Shown here piece after piece: positions 57,038 through 64,000 of a stretch of 64,000 nt of DNA; position 1 is the first letter of the stretch, and every line of letters starts with the position of its first letter. The DNA comes from an uncultured Clostridia bacterium. GTDB taxonomy: Bacteria; Bacillota; Clostridia; Oscillospirales; Acutalibacteraceae. The stretch is from NCBI GenBank assembly GCA_947628665.1, contig CANRAU010000005.1, forward strand, positions 48,706 to 112,705. The letters are read 5' to 3'. A program made the position numbers and the translations under genes. The notes under the pieces were generated by a model. It was given only the letters and a program-made list of their open reading frames with translations. It was not told where the DNA came from and searched no databases.

Positions 57038-58522
57038 TTGGAACAGAAGACCCAATCCGCCATGAAGCTCAATTACGGCAAAACCATTTTGACCGGGTTT
57101 GGATTCATGGCAGCGTCGATCGCTTGGGCGATCTACGACCCTTATGTCACCCGAATTTTGAACCATCTGTTGAGTGCGTCGTCTGCGGTCAACAGTTGGA
57201 GCGCCGCGTTGGTCGAGCGTTTTCCCGCTTTGGTTCGCTTTGCGGAAGCGCAGGGCGAGGATGTAGCGCTTGTAGGCGGCGGTTTTACGCTGGTGCCGTT
57301 GTTTATCGGTATTATCATGACCTTTGACAATATCTTCGGCGTTATTTTCCAGCCGACCTTCGGTAAGCTGTCCGACAGGTGCCATTCCAAGCTCGGCAAA
57401 CGCCGTCCGTTTATCGTGTTCGGAGCGCCTGTTTCGGCGGTGCTGTTTTTCCTGATCCCGATCGCGGCGGTCAAATTCGGCTCTTTGCCGATGACCATGG
57501 TATCCATTATTCTTTTTGTATTCATTATGTCCCTTTGGCGCGCCCCCGTTGTGGCGCTGATGCCCGATCTCACTCCGCCCGAGCTTCGCTCCGAGGGGAA
57601 CGCGGTCATCAACCTCATGGGCGGCATCGGCGGACTGGTCGGCATGGTTGCAGGCACGCTTGTCACGATGATCTATAAAGCCAGGGGCATTGAGGTCACC
57701 GCCGCCAATGAGGAGATCATCTATCCGTATGTATTCCTCATCGGTTCTGTCGTGATGGTGATCGGCATGCTCGTCCTGCTGTTCTTTGTCAAGGAGCAGG
57801 ATACCAGCATTGCCGTCAAGGCGCAGCGCAACCAGGCTTCGCAGGAAAAGAGCGATCAGGCCGCGCGCAAAGCACAGGAGAAGGCGGAGAAAAAAGCGGA
57901 AAAGGTCACGCTCAGCTCGGCTGAACGCAAGAGCCTGATCTTCATGCTGCTGGGGCTGTTCTTCCTGTTCTGCGGCACCAACGCCATTACAACATACTTC
58001 TCGCTGTTCGCGGCGGAGATCCTCGGCAAAACGGCGTCGCAGGCGACCATCATGATGGCTGTATTTGCGGTCTGCTCCGCAGCGGCAGCATTGCCCGCCG
58101 GTAAATGCGGCAAGAAATTCGGCAGAAAGAAAACCATTTTGGCGGGTCTTCTTGTATTCATGGTCGTGTTCGTTTTATACATGATCACCAGAAATATGGC
58201 GTTGATTTGGGTGGCGCTCGTCCTCGGCGGCGCGGCCAATATGTTCATTACCGTCAACACGCTTCCTTTGGTGCTGGAAATCGGCGGCCTTGATAAGGTC
58301 GGTACGTTCACGGGGTATTATTACACGGCGACCTTCTCGGCGCAGATCGCGTCTCCCATCCTGTACGGCATCATCCGTATGTTCTCGGGTACATATATGT
58401 CGCTGTTCTGGTATGCGCCGATCATGTTCGTCCTGTCGATCCTGGCGATTTTGGTCGTCAAGCACGGCGAGGCGATTCCGCAGGAAGTCATCGACAAGAT
58501 CGAGGAAGAAAACGCGGATTAA
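57038..58522 (+). CDS. MFS transporter, GPH/SLC45-like
   Basis: The 494-aa protein has about twelve membrane helices, the FGKLSDRCHSKLGKRRPFIVFG loop (the motif A of the glycoside-pentoside-hexuronide/SLC45 group), and a second KCGKKFGRKKTIL loop in the second half. A long charged cytoplasmic segment (about 265-295) joins the halves. Members carry sugars or glycosides with cations; the substrate is not evident and no catabolic genes adjoin. The start is TTG 57038 with AAAAGGAG upstream. It has its own promoter and terminator. Confidence 0.85.
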   Translation: MEQKTQSAMKLNYGKTILTGFGFMAASIAWAIYDPYVTRILNHLLSASSAVNSWSAALVERFPALVRFAEAQGEDVALVGGGFTLVPLFIGIIMTFDNIFGVIFQPTFGKLSDRCHSKLGKRRPFIVFGAPVSAVLFFLIPIAAVKFGSLPMTMVSIILFVFIMSLWRAPVVALMPDLTPPELRSEGNAVINLMGGIGGLVGMVAGTLVTMIYKARGIEVTAANEEIIYPYVFLIGSVVMVIGMLVLLFFVKEQDTSIAVKAQRNQASQEKSDQAARKAQEKAEKKAEKVTLSSAERKSLIFMLLGLFFLFCGTNAITTYFSLFAAEILGKTASQATIMMAVFAVCSAAAALPAGKCGKKFGRKKTILAGLLVFMVVFVLYMITRNMALIWVALVLGGAANMFITVNTLPLVLEIGGLDKVGTFTGYYYTATFSAQIASPILYGIIRMFSGTYMSLFWYAPIMFVLSILAILVVKHGEAIPQEVIDKIEEENAD

Positions 58523-58544
58523 TGGGTTATTTCCAATATGCTTC

Positions 58545-58579
58545 GACCCCCGAAGGCAACAGCCTTTGGGGGTCTTTTT
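58545..58579 (+). terminator. MFS gene terminator
   Basis: GACCCCCGAAGGC (58545-58557) and GCCTTTGGGGGTC (58562-58574) pair over 13 bp with one G-U, followed by TTTTTG. Confidence 0.88.
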
Positions 58580-58807
58580 GCGTCGCCGAAAAGACAGCAC
58601 GGCTCCCCTGAGCGTGCGCGTGCAGGGCGCACGACCTTTGCTGTCGAGGCGGCGCTTATTTTTCCCTGCACAGTATCATTGTATGCAAAAAAAGGGTTTG
58701 CGTTCGGCAAAGAAAAAAGACGTGCCGACCTACTCGCGTGAGTCATAAAACAGGTATAGTTTGAGCTTGTTTACGATTGACGTGGACGCACCGGAACAGC
58801 GGATAGG

Positions 58808-58846
58808 AACGCTCTGGACGAGGTCAAAATCGCCGGAGCGTTTTCT
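58808..58846 (+). terminator. isolated hairpin terminator
   Basis: AACGCTCTGG (58808-58817) and CCGGAGCGTT (58833-58842) form a 10-bp stem with one G-U pair and a 15-base loop, followed by TTCT. No gene ends immediately upstream. Confidence 0.55.
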
Positions 58847-58903
58847 ATTCGACATGGACGGAGTTTTAAGGCATAAAATCCGATTAACCGTCTTAACGGG
58901 CAG

Positions 58904-58932
58904 TTGATTTCTTCACATTTGATTGGTATAAT
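58904..58932 (+). promoter_or_regulatory. sigma-A promoter for the small membrane protein
   Basis: TTGATT (58904-58909) and TATAAT (58927-58932) are 17 bp apart, about 60 bp before the start codon. Confidence 0.75.
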
Positions 58933-58992
58933 ACAAGATGTCGGGTAGGTGACTGTCCGGCAAATCGGGATTTGACAAAGGAGTATGATTGT

Positions 58993-59223
58993 ATGAAAAA
59001 GTTGATATTCGGTTGTACCCTCATGTTGCTTGGCGCAATATGTGGGACCGGTTGGCTCCTTGCCTATAGCAACTTAGTAGAAGCAGGGGCTTGGAGTTCA
59101 TTGTTTAATATTTTCCCCATAGTAGGATTTGGGGACGTAGATGGGTATATTGTGATTCTGTTTTATATTATCGCTATTATTGGTGCGGTTATTGCAATTA
59201 AATCTATAAAACAAGATAAGTAA
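58993..59223 (+). CDS. small two-helix membrane protein
   Basis: The 76-aa product has two hydrophobic helices, LIFGCTLMLLGAICGTGWLLAY and GYIVILFYIIAIIGAVIAI, joined by a short loop, with a basic end (KSIKQDK). AAAGGAG precedes ATG 58993. Codon use is more A/T-rich than in the surrounding genes, and the next gene shares this bias, which suggests recent acquisition. I recognise no family. Confidence 0.65.
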   Translation: MKKLIFGCTLMLLGAICGTGWLLAYSNLVEAGAWSSLFNIFPIVGFGDVDGYIVILFYIIAIIGAVIAIKSIKQDK

Positions 59224-59244
59224 ATTCCCGTTTGTTGAGACGTT

Positions 59245-59505
59245 GCAAAACCCTTTGGAACAAGGGCGCACTTCTATACCATAGTCTGGCGACCATGTAT
59301 CGTGCGCTCGGAAGGCTCTCTGACAGCAGAAAGCCGCCGTCCGAGAAGTTTCGTCGCTTCGCTCCGTCAAGGGGGCGCGGGTGTCCGATGGACACCTCTG
59401 CCGGAGGCGGAAGCGCCGACCGAGGCGGCAGCCGAGACCTACCCCTTGCACGCTCGCGCGGCTATCCCCAGTGTACTTGTCGAAAAGATAAGCTTGCATT
59501 TGTGG
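59245..59505. repeat. GC-rich hairpin-bearing intergenic block
   Basis: Between two A/T-rich genes lies a GC-rich block whose frames read like the CCGTCCGAGAAGTTTCG and GTCGCTTCGCTCCGTC fragments of dispersed clostridial repeat elements. It contains a perfect hairpin, GGTGTCC-gat-GGACACC (59380-59396), and further inverted GGCGG/CCGCC pieces. The frames crossing it on both strands lack features of real proteins. I interpret it as a mobile or dispersed noncoding repeat; it occurs only once in this window. Confidence 0.45.
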
Positions 59506-59512
59506 AGGATAC

Positions 59513-60109
59513 ATGATAGATAAAACAATTCCTTTTTTCAATACAATTCTTCGATGTGACAAATATAAATCGCAACAGGGCAAGTTGCCGAATGGTTACG
59601 CCATCATTCCATATCAAAAAGGGTTTGAGACAGATTGGGCAAGGCTTGAATATGCAATTGGAGATTTTTCCAGCGTTGAAGAAGCTATTCAATATTTTAT
59701 GATGAAATATCCGAAAAAGGGACGGACAACAGACATTTTATTTTTGGTTAATGACAAAGGTTTGGTGCTTGGCTCTTGTATTGCGTGGACAGATAAACGA
59801 CAGGGTAACGATGTCAATTCGCTTCATTGGTTAATTATAGATGAGTCCTATCAAAGAAATGGCTTCGGGCGAGCAATCTGTCGTGAAACTATGAATCGGT
59901 TTTATCAAAGGAATCATCGACCGATTTATATTCACACACAGCCATGGAGCTGGAAAGCAATCTTACTATACGTCTCACTTGGATTCAGATTGCAGAAAAC
60001 AGATACATTTGCCGATTATACGAATCAATACGATGATGCGATGAGGGTACTTAAAGAAATTCTTTCTCCGGAACAGTACCAGTTATTAGAATCTATGTCG
60101 GACGATTAA
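59513..60109 (+). CDS. GNAT-family N-acetyltransferase
   Basis: The 198-aa protein has the GNAT core: a beta strand LVLGSCIAWTD, LHWLIIDESYQRNGFGRAICRETMNRF containing the acetyl-CoA Q/RxxGxG/A pyrophosphate loop (QRNGFG), and IHTQPWSWKAILLYVSLGFRL. It transfers acetyl from acetyl-CoA to an amine; the acceptor is unknown. GTGGAGG precedes ATG 59513. Codon use is A/T-rich compared with the flanking housekeeping genes, consistent with horizontal transfer together with the small membrane protein. Confidence 0.85.
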   Translation: MIDKTIPFFNTILRCDKYKSQQGKLPNGYAIIPYQKGFETDWARLEYAIGDFSSVEEAIQYFMMKYPKKGRTTDILFLVNDKGLVLGSCIAWTDKRQGNDVNSLHWLIIDESYQRNGFGRAICRETMNRFYQRNHRPIYIHTQPWSWKAILLYVSLGFRLQKTDTFADYTNQYDDAMRVLKEILSPEQYQLLESMSDD

Positions 60110-60209
60110 GCAATGGTTGACTTGACATGCACATAATAAAATCAAATTTGGAAACAGACTGTTGACACACCGGCTACCCGGTGAAAAAGCCAGCGATCTT
60201 TTTGAAAAG

Positions 60210-60245
60210 AAAAGGACGACATGGTATACGCCATATCGTCCTTTT
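60210..60245. terminator. bidirectional terminator before the ECF gene
   Basis: AAAAGGACGACATGG (60210-60224) and CCATATCGTCCTTTT (60231-60245) pair over 15 bp with one mismatch. It can end both the GNAT transcript and the convergent coaX-ECF transcript. Confidence 0.82.
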
Positions 60246-60316
60246 ACAATTCATACTGTTTTACAATCACCCGGAGTTCGGCGCACGTCTTTTTATCTTG
60301 ACTACATATGATTATA

Positions 60317-60952
60317 TTACCGCAGTTTTTGTACGGCGAGTGCCACGCCCTTGCCGATTGCCGAGCCCAGAAGCGTGCAAACGACCAGTTCGATCGGCGC
60401 ATTGACGCCGAGCGCGATCCCGATGACCGTCTTTAATACGGTATCCGCACCGCCGAGGGCGGTTGCCTGTTCGGGGGAGAATTGCACCGTCCAAAAACAG
60501 AGCGCAAGCAGCCCCAAAAAGAAAATCGTGTTGAACAGCGATCCGCTGAAACCCGCTGCAAAATAGCTCCAGCCGCGCTTTTGATCATGCTTTGCGGCGG
60601 CTTTGAAAACAAGACCGCAAAGCAAGCCCGCAAGTATGCGGGACACCACGCATACGATAAAGGTGCGCGGAATGCTGATTCCCGCTAAAATCGCGCCGAG
60701 CGGACTGCCCATAAAACACTGGATAAAGCTCGTCACGCCGAATACGCCGCCTAAAAAGGCCGCAACGGCAGGGCCTTGCGTGACCGCGCCGATGAGTACG
60801 GGGATCATGATCAGCGTCAGTTCCAAACCGCCGATCCGAAGATACCCGAGCGGGGTGAATGCCATGATCACAATGATCGCGGTGAGCATGGCGGTTTCGA
60901 CCAGCAGAACGGTTTTTTCTCTGCCGGACTTGGGGGTAGTGCGAGTTGACAT
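60317..60952 (-). CDS. ECF transporter S-component, probably for pantothenate
   Basis: The 211-aa membrane protein has five to six helices with the S-component style TAMLTAIIVIMAFTPLGYLRIGG start and the ALGGADTVLKTVIGIALGVNAPIELVVCTLLGSAIGKG end. S-components bind a vitamin and work with a shared energy module (EcfA, A', T) encoded elsewhere. It lies directly downstream of coaX, which needs pantothenate, so pantothenate is the favoured substrate by context. GGAGG precedes ATG 60952; the longer frame to 61015 runs through the intergenic spacer. Confidence 0.82.
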   Translation of the reverse strand: MSTRTTPKSGREKTVLLVETAMLTAIIVIMAFTPLGYLRIGGLELTLIMIPVLIGAVTQGPAVAAFLGGVFGVTSFIQCFMGSPLGAILAGISIPRTFIVCVVSRILAGLLCGLVFKAAAKHDQKRGWSYFAAGFSGSLFNTIFFLGLLALCFWTVQFSPEQATALGGADTVLKTVIGIALGVNAPIELVVCTLLGSAIGKGVALAVQKLR

Positions 60953-61034
60953 ATATTTTCCTCCTTGCTGTCGCTCCCCGAAAGGGGGATGCGGCGCAAA
61001 ATTTGGCGGAATCAAAGGGGGAGGGCAAAAGCGA

Positions 61035-61802
61035 CTATTGCATATTCTTGTCGTAAATCGCTTTCAATCCTTTTAGAACCAAATCGCCGTCCTGTAGGAT
61101 GGTATGCCTGCAGGCGGGCGTAATGCAGGCGGAAAGCCCGCCCGTTCCTAAAATGGTTTTCGGTGCGCCGAGTTCTTCCGTGAAGCGCTCCAAAAGGCCG
61201 TCCAGCATCGCCGCCGTGCCGAGGATCACGCCGCTTTGCATACTTTCCACGGAATTGGTACCGCAGGCATGCTTGGGCGCTTCCAAGCCGATGGTGGGAA
61301 GCAGCGAACTAACGTCGGTCAAAGCGCGCAGGGAAATGGCGACGCCCGGCGCGATCACGCAGCCGCGAAATCCTTTGTGTGCATCGACGGCATATAGTTT
61401 GGTCGCCGTACCCAGATCGATCACAAATGCGGGCAGGGGATAGTGCGCTGCGGCGCCGACCGCGCCCGCGGCAAGATCCGCCCCCAACTGCGCGGGATCA
61501 TCGATCAAAATATTCAATCCCGTTTTGACCCCGGGCGATACAATCAAAACCTTATTTTGCGTCAGACGCGCAACAGCGTTTTGCACCGCGATGGTGATTT
61601 CGGGTACAACAGAGCTTATGATCGTGCCGCTGACGGCGGACAGGGGAATGCCGTGCATGGCGAACAAATGATGCAAAACGGCGGCGAATTCATCCTCCGT
61701 CTCCTGCCGCTTGGTGGCAAGCCGCGCCCGCATGGCAAGGGCGTCCGCATCAAACAGCCCTAAGCAAATATTTGTATTGCCGATGTCAACCGTTAAAACC
61801 AT
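61035..61802 (-). CDS. coaX: type III pantothenate kinase
   Basis: The 255-aa kinase has the ASKHA-type motifs LTVDIGNTNICLGLFD, DDPAQLGADLAAGAVGA, FVIDLGTATKLYAVD and GVAISLRAL. CoaX phosphorylates pantothenate as the first step of coenzyme A synthesis, without feedback inhibition by CoA. The start is ATG 61802, preceded by GGAGG. Cotranscription with the ECF S-component suggests a vitamin-uptake-and-use pair. Confidence 0.95.
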   Translation of the reverse strand: MVLTVDIGNTNICLGLFDADALAMRARLATKRQETEDEFAAVLHHLFAMHGIPLSAVSGTIISSVVPEITIAVQNAVARLTQNKVLIVSPGVKTGLNILIDDPAQLGADLAAGAVGAAAHYPLPAFVIDLGTATKLYAVDAHKGFRGCVIAPGVAISLRALTDVSSLLPTIGLEAPKHACGTNSVESMQSGVILGTAAMLDGLLERFTEELGAPKTILGTGGLSACITPACRHTILQDGDLVLKGLKAIYDKNMQ

Positions 61803-61841
61803 GTGTGCCTCCATAGATCTTTCGTCTTTCGATAGGGCAGT

Positions 61842-61870
61842 ATTGTAGCATATCCGCGCCAAAAAAACAA
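61842..61870 (-). promoter_or_regulatory. coaX promoter
   Basis: On the minus strand TTGTTT (61870-61865) and TACAAT (61847-61842) are 17 bp apart. The -35 box is itself part of the CAGACTTGTTT repeat that continues upstream. Confidence 0.55.
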
Positions 61871-62001
61871 GTCTGCACAAAAAACAAGTCTGTAAAGATC
61901 AGTCGCGCACAAAAAAAGCTTGCACAAAAATACCTGTGCAAAAAAAAGTATGTGCAGAAAACAAGTCTGTAAAAATCCGTTTTGCATAAAAAGTTTTGCA
62001 C
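61865..62001 (-). repeat. degenerate T-rich repeats upstream of coaX
   Basis: On the minus strand the motif CAGACTTGTTTT recurs at least three times, with interspersed TTTTTTGTGCA blocks, between the coaX promoter and the next gene's terminator. Two longer copies read TTTTTACAGACTTGTTTT and TCTTTACAGACTTGTTTT. Frames over it give repetitive hydrophobic nonsense and lack ribosome sites. It may supply extra -35 boxes or bind a regulator. Confidence 0.55.
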
Positions 62002-62036
62002 AAAAAAAGCAGACGGTTTGAAAACCGCCTGCTTTT
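62002..62036 (-). terminator. terminator of the sortase-like-tail protein gene
   Basis: AAAAGCAGACGGTTT (62005-62019) and AAACCGCCTGCTTTT (62022-62036) pair over 15 bp with one mismatch; the minus exit is a T-rich run. Confidence 0.8.
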
Positions 62037-62068
62037 ATAATATGCAAGTTCGCTATGTTGGGAAAGGC

Positions 62069-62956
62069 TTACCGGTCTTCCTTTTTCTTGGTCAGGACAA
62101 GCGCAACACCTGCAATCGCAGCAACCGCTGCAACAGCCGCGACCGAAGTGACCACCGTGTCACCGGTTGCATCATTGGCGCCGAAGTCTGTGGGATTGTT
62201 GTTGCCTGCGCCGGAGTCGGAAGGCGCTGTCGTTGCGTCGCCGTCACCGGAGTCGTCGCCGCCACCAAACAGATTGCCGAAGAAATCACCGATACCGCTG
62301 ACGATTCCGCTGAAGAAGTCACGGATACCGCCGCCGGAGTTATCCGATGCCGTGGTGCTTTCCTGCGCGTCGAGGATCCGAATGATCTCTTCGTAAACGT
62401 TCTGCGGGATCACACCGCGCTGATACAAATCGTCAACCGTGCTCTTCATTTGCTCGTCGGTCACGCCCGCCTGATGCAAGGCATCAATAATGCGCTGCGC
62501 AGCCTCGGGAACTTCATTTTCGGGCACGCTGGGTGTCTCTGTGGGGGTTTCCGGCGCGGCTTCCAATGCCTCCATGAGATTGTTGTAGGATTCCTCGTTG
62601 ATCTGACCGTCGGCCTTCATTTGGTCAAAAGCTGCACCGATATCTTCTTTAGAGAAACCTTCATTCTGCATCACTTGGACAACCATTTTCGCTATTTGCG
62701 GGGTAATATCCATATTGGATATATCCGGCAAGGTGCCTTCGCTGTTGCCGGTCGTGGGTTCGCCGCCGCCGATGATTCCGCTGAGAGCGCCCTCGATCGT
62801 CTCACGAATAGCATCCGGGTCGATTTGAGAAATGTCGAATTGCTCCAATACGCTGGAGACCGCATCTTGGATATCCTGCATCGGATCTGCAAAGCTCGGG
62901 ATGCAGAACGTGAACGCCAAAACGAGCGTCAACATGACCGCAAGTACTTTTTTCAT
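62069..62956 (-). CDS. secreted protein with sortase-like C-terminal anchor
   Basis: The 295-aa protein starts with a Sec signal (MKKVLAVMLTLVLAFTFCIPSFA), has a helical acidic middle with repeated hand-like segments (GFSKEDIGAAFDQMKADGQINEESYNNL; GVTDEQMKSTVDDLYQRGVIPQNVYEEI), a Gly/Asp/Thr-rich linker, and the tail NDATGDTVVTS, hydrophobic helix, KKKEDR. That order - short TGD motif, helix, basic end - resembles LPxTG-type wall-sorting signals, though the canonical LPxTG is absent. The repeated segments look EF-hand-like in spacing but lack the metal residues. ATG 62956 follows GAGGGAG. It is monocistronic. Confidence 0.7.
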   Translation of the reverse strand: MKKVLAVMLTLVLAFTFCIPSFADPMQDIQDAVSSVLEQFDISQIDPDAIRETIEGALSGIIGGGEPTTGNSEGTLPDISNMDITPQIAKMVVQVMQNEGFSKEDIGAAFDQMKADGQINEESYNNLMEALEAAPETPTETPSVPENEVPEAAQRIIDALHQAGVTDEQMKSTVDDLYQRGVIPQNVYEEIIRILDAQESTTASDNSGGGIRDFFSGIVSGIGDFFGNLFGGGDDSGDGDATTAPSDSGAGNNNPTDFGANDATGDTVVTSVAAVAAVAAIAGVALVLTKKKEDR

Positions 62957-63029
62957 AATAGCTCCCTCTTTTTTGAATAATTTGAACTGTTTGCATAATC
63001 TGAACCAGTACAGTTCATGATTCAAATAT

Positions 63030-63058
63030 AGTTTACAATAAAAGAATGGCCCTGTCAA
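63030..63058 (-). promoter_or_regulatory. sigma-A promoter for the sortase-like-tail protein
   Basis: On the minus strand a perfect TTGACA (63058-63053) and TAAACT (63035-63030) are 17 bp apart. The segment TTTATTGTAAACTATA around the -10 is nearly identical to the promoter at 23472-23500. Confidence 0.75.
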
Positions 63059-63130
63059 GGAATCTTGTAAAAAAAATATAAAATTTCATTTAAATTTCGG
63101 TTTGTTTGTGCATTTCCCGTCGAACCGGGC

Positions 63131-63159
63131 TTGACCTGCGTCGGTCTTTTCGGTACAAT
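63131..63159 (+). promoter_or_regulatory. sigma-A promoter for the small membrane protein
   Basis: TTGACC (63131-63136) and TACAAT (63154-63159) are 17 bp apart, about 100 bp before the start codon. Confidence 0.75.
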
Positions 63160-63264
63160 AGAGACGTTTGGGTCGGCACTTTTGATTCGGTGTACCATTC
63201 TTATGATGCAAAACGAGCGGGCGGCCGACGCCGAAGCTCGTTTGTCAAAAGGGGGGAACAGACG

Positions 63265-63846
63265 GTGAAAAAAACTTTGCGCGTCCTCTGCGCGCTGTTC
63301 GGCGTTTTGCTTTTGCTTTCTGCGTCGGCCGGTGTCGCGGAGATTTTCGGCGTAAGCGTCTGTCTCTTTTATAAGCCCCTGCACGCGTGGATTTTGTTGC
63401 CGCTGCTGACGGGGCTTTTGGGGCTGACGGTTTGCCTTTGTCGCTATTTGCGCCTAAAACGCGAACATGCGGCGCAGACGCTGCCGTACACCATCACGCG
63501 CTGCATTTTGATCGGTATTTGCATTCTGACCGCGCTTTTGTCCGTACCTGCGGCGATGCTAACCTCGGTTTCCTATGCGGGCAGCCGCCGCAGCGGCGAC
63601 AAAGCCTATCAGGTGTTTTTCGAGGAAGCCGAAAGCGGCGATTTGATCGCCCATCTCTACGCGCAGCATTCGCCGTTTTTGGCGGTATATCGCACTTCGG
63701 CGACACTGTATGACTTCTCGGGCGAGCCGGAGGAGATCGAAGCGGAGTGGGAGAGCGACTGCTGTACCGTGTATTATCCGGGCTACGCGGAAGATGCCGT
63801 GCAGACGGACGAGCGCGAGATGCTGTCGTGGCGATTGTACTATTAA
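63265..63846 (+). CDS. membrane protein of unknown function
   Basis: The 193-aa product has three membrane helices, at about 4-28, 36-54 and 73-98, then a soluble C-terminal half of about 95 residues outside or inside with YAGSRRSGDKAYQVFFEEAESGDLIAHLYAQHSPFLAVYRTSATLYDF and an acidic end. No family was recognised. The start is GTG 63265, preceded by GGGGGGAA; the longer frame to 63106 contains the promoter and is unlikely. Confidence 0.7.
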   Translation: MKKTLRVLCALFGVLLLLSASAGVAEIFGVSVCLFYKPLHAWILLPLLTGLLGLTVCLCRYLRLKREHAAQTLPYTITRCILIGICILTALLSVPAAMLTSVSYAGSRRSGDKAYQVFFEEAESGDLIAHLYAQHSPFLAVYRTSATLYDFSGEPEEIEAEWESDCCTVYYPGYAEDAVQTDEREMLSWRLYY

Positions 63847-64000
63847 GGTTCATACGGCAAAACGTTGCCCCGAAAGGTATACGCGCCGCGTTTTGGCTAT
63901 ACTTATTATATATAAGGAGGAATAAGTCTGAAAAATAAAGCACAAACGGTAGAGTAAAAAAGAGCGCAATAAAGCAGACCACCTCCAAGTGGTCAAAAAA
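63847..64000. other. window-end region with a ribosome-site-like motif and a hairpin
   Basis: A strong AAGGAGGA (63914-63921) is followed only by a nine-codon frame starting with CTG, so no supported gene begins here. GACCAC (63977-63982) and GTGGTC (63989-63994) can form a hairpin with A-rich DNA on its right, which would suit a minus-strand transcript arriving from beyond the window. Confidence 0.35.

Larger units (their letters stand above)
58523..58992. other. 470-bp region without a recognisable gene
   Basis: After the MFS terminator (58545-58579) I see no frame with family features. The area has direct GC-rich hairpins, the TTTCCCTGCACAGTA 15-mer (58661-58675) shared with the mraZ promoter spacer, a TATAGT at 58754, a second hairpin terminator (58808-58846), and the promoter of the next gene. 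A short untranslated RNA between 58760 and 58846 is possible but unproven. Confidence 0.5.
62957..63264. promoter_or_regulatory. divergent intergenic region of about 308 bp
   Basis: This stretch separates the secreted-protein gene from the plus-strand membrane-protein gene. It contains one promoter in each direction, listed separately, and no coding frame or known RNA motif that I can support. Confidence 0.6.

Noticed and set aside
59232..59523. Possible 73-94-codon proteins in the GC-rich block
   Set aside because: The translations resemble those of dispersed noncoding repeats (Arg/Gly/Ser-rich), conflict with the A/T-rich neighbours, and no family features are present.
61786..62047. Two minus-strand frames with repeated Phe/Leu/Cys-rich sequence
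   Set aside because: They are produced by the T-rich degenerate repeats, have no ribosome site, and overlap the coaX promoter.
62560..62700. EF-hand calcium sites in the sortase-like-tail protein
   Set aside because: The helical units have hand-like spacing, but the Asp/Asn loop ligands needed for calcium are not in place.

Overview
The window reads as a chromosomal segment of an endospore-forming, meso-DAP-containing member of the Clostridia, probably Oscillospirales-like. This rests on sporulation genes (ylbJ/spoVV, yqfC, yqfD, spoIIP, gpr), the DNPR motif in MurE, a transketolase split into two subunits, a long clostridial-type PRPP synthetase, FeFe-hydrogenase-like genes and TrkA/TrkH potassium uptake. 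The DNA is moderately GC-rich by eye, and most promoters look like sigma-A with 17-bp spacers. No rRNA, tRNA, CRISPR array, prophage or intact insertion sequence was recognised.

Layout. 1-3.3 kb: tail of an RluA pseudouridine synthase, HAD phosphatase, two-part transketolase, small EamA permease. 3.4-5.0 kb (minus): XRE regulator, Cys-rich small protein, YlbJ. 5.1-12.9 kb: the yqfC-yqfD-phoH-ybeY-dgkA-era-yqzL-recO block, then mutS2. 12.9-17.3 kb: a structured leader with a lipoprotein gene, then ylxM-ffh-rpsP-khpA-rimM-trmD. 17.4-20.1 kb: spoIIP and gpr facing rpsT. 20.2-23.3 kb (minus): prs, a CDF metal exporter and its TetR regulator. 23.5-26.3 kb: a membrane-anchored protein of unknown function and an epimerase with a zinc ribbon. 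26.4-30.9 kb (minus): a tight six-gene operon with two DRTGG proteins, a GHKL ATPase, an [FeFe]-hydrogenase-like Fe-S protein, an amidohydrolase and a PHP protein. 31.2-34.0 kb: trkA-trkH. 34.3-48.6 kb: the division and cell-wall cluster mraZ-rsmH-ftsL-PBP-murE-murF-mraY-ftsW-murG-murA-ftsQ-ftsZ, with no murD, murC, murB or ftsA. 48.6-55.3 kb (mostly minus): trxA, a flavodoxin-like reductase, pyrB with a PyrI-like zinc tail, a GH18 lipoprotein, and the dnaI-dnaD-nth-XRE operon. 55.6-58.5 kb: a GDPD-like membrane protein and an MFS transporter. 58.6-60.3 kb: an AT-richer patch with a small membrane protein, a GC-rich hairpin-bearing block and a GNAT acetyltransferase. 60.3-61.8 kb (minus): an ECF S-component and coaX. 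62.1-63.8 kb: a secreted protein with a sortase-like tail and a small membrane protein.

Most of the window is conserved housekeeping DNA. The parts most worth a second look are: the hydrogenase-like signalling operon, whose H-cluster ligands are kept but whose proton-relay cysteine is an alanine; the 179-nt murA/ftsQ overlap, in which one tandem repeat is translated in two frames; the folded leader before the lipoprotein gene; terminator-like or palindromic elements placed on promoters (ylxM, prs, and two sites with similar CAGAAA/TTTCTG palindromes); two nearly identical promoters in front of unrelated envelope genes; and candidate sporulation-sigma promoters at ylbJ/yqfC, spoIIP and gpr.
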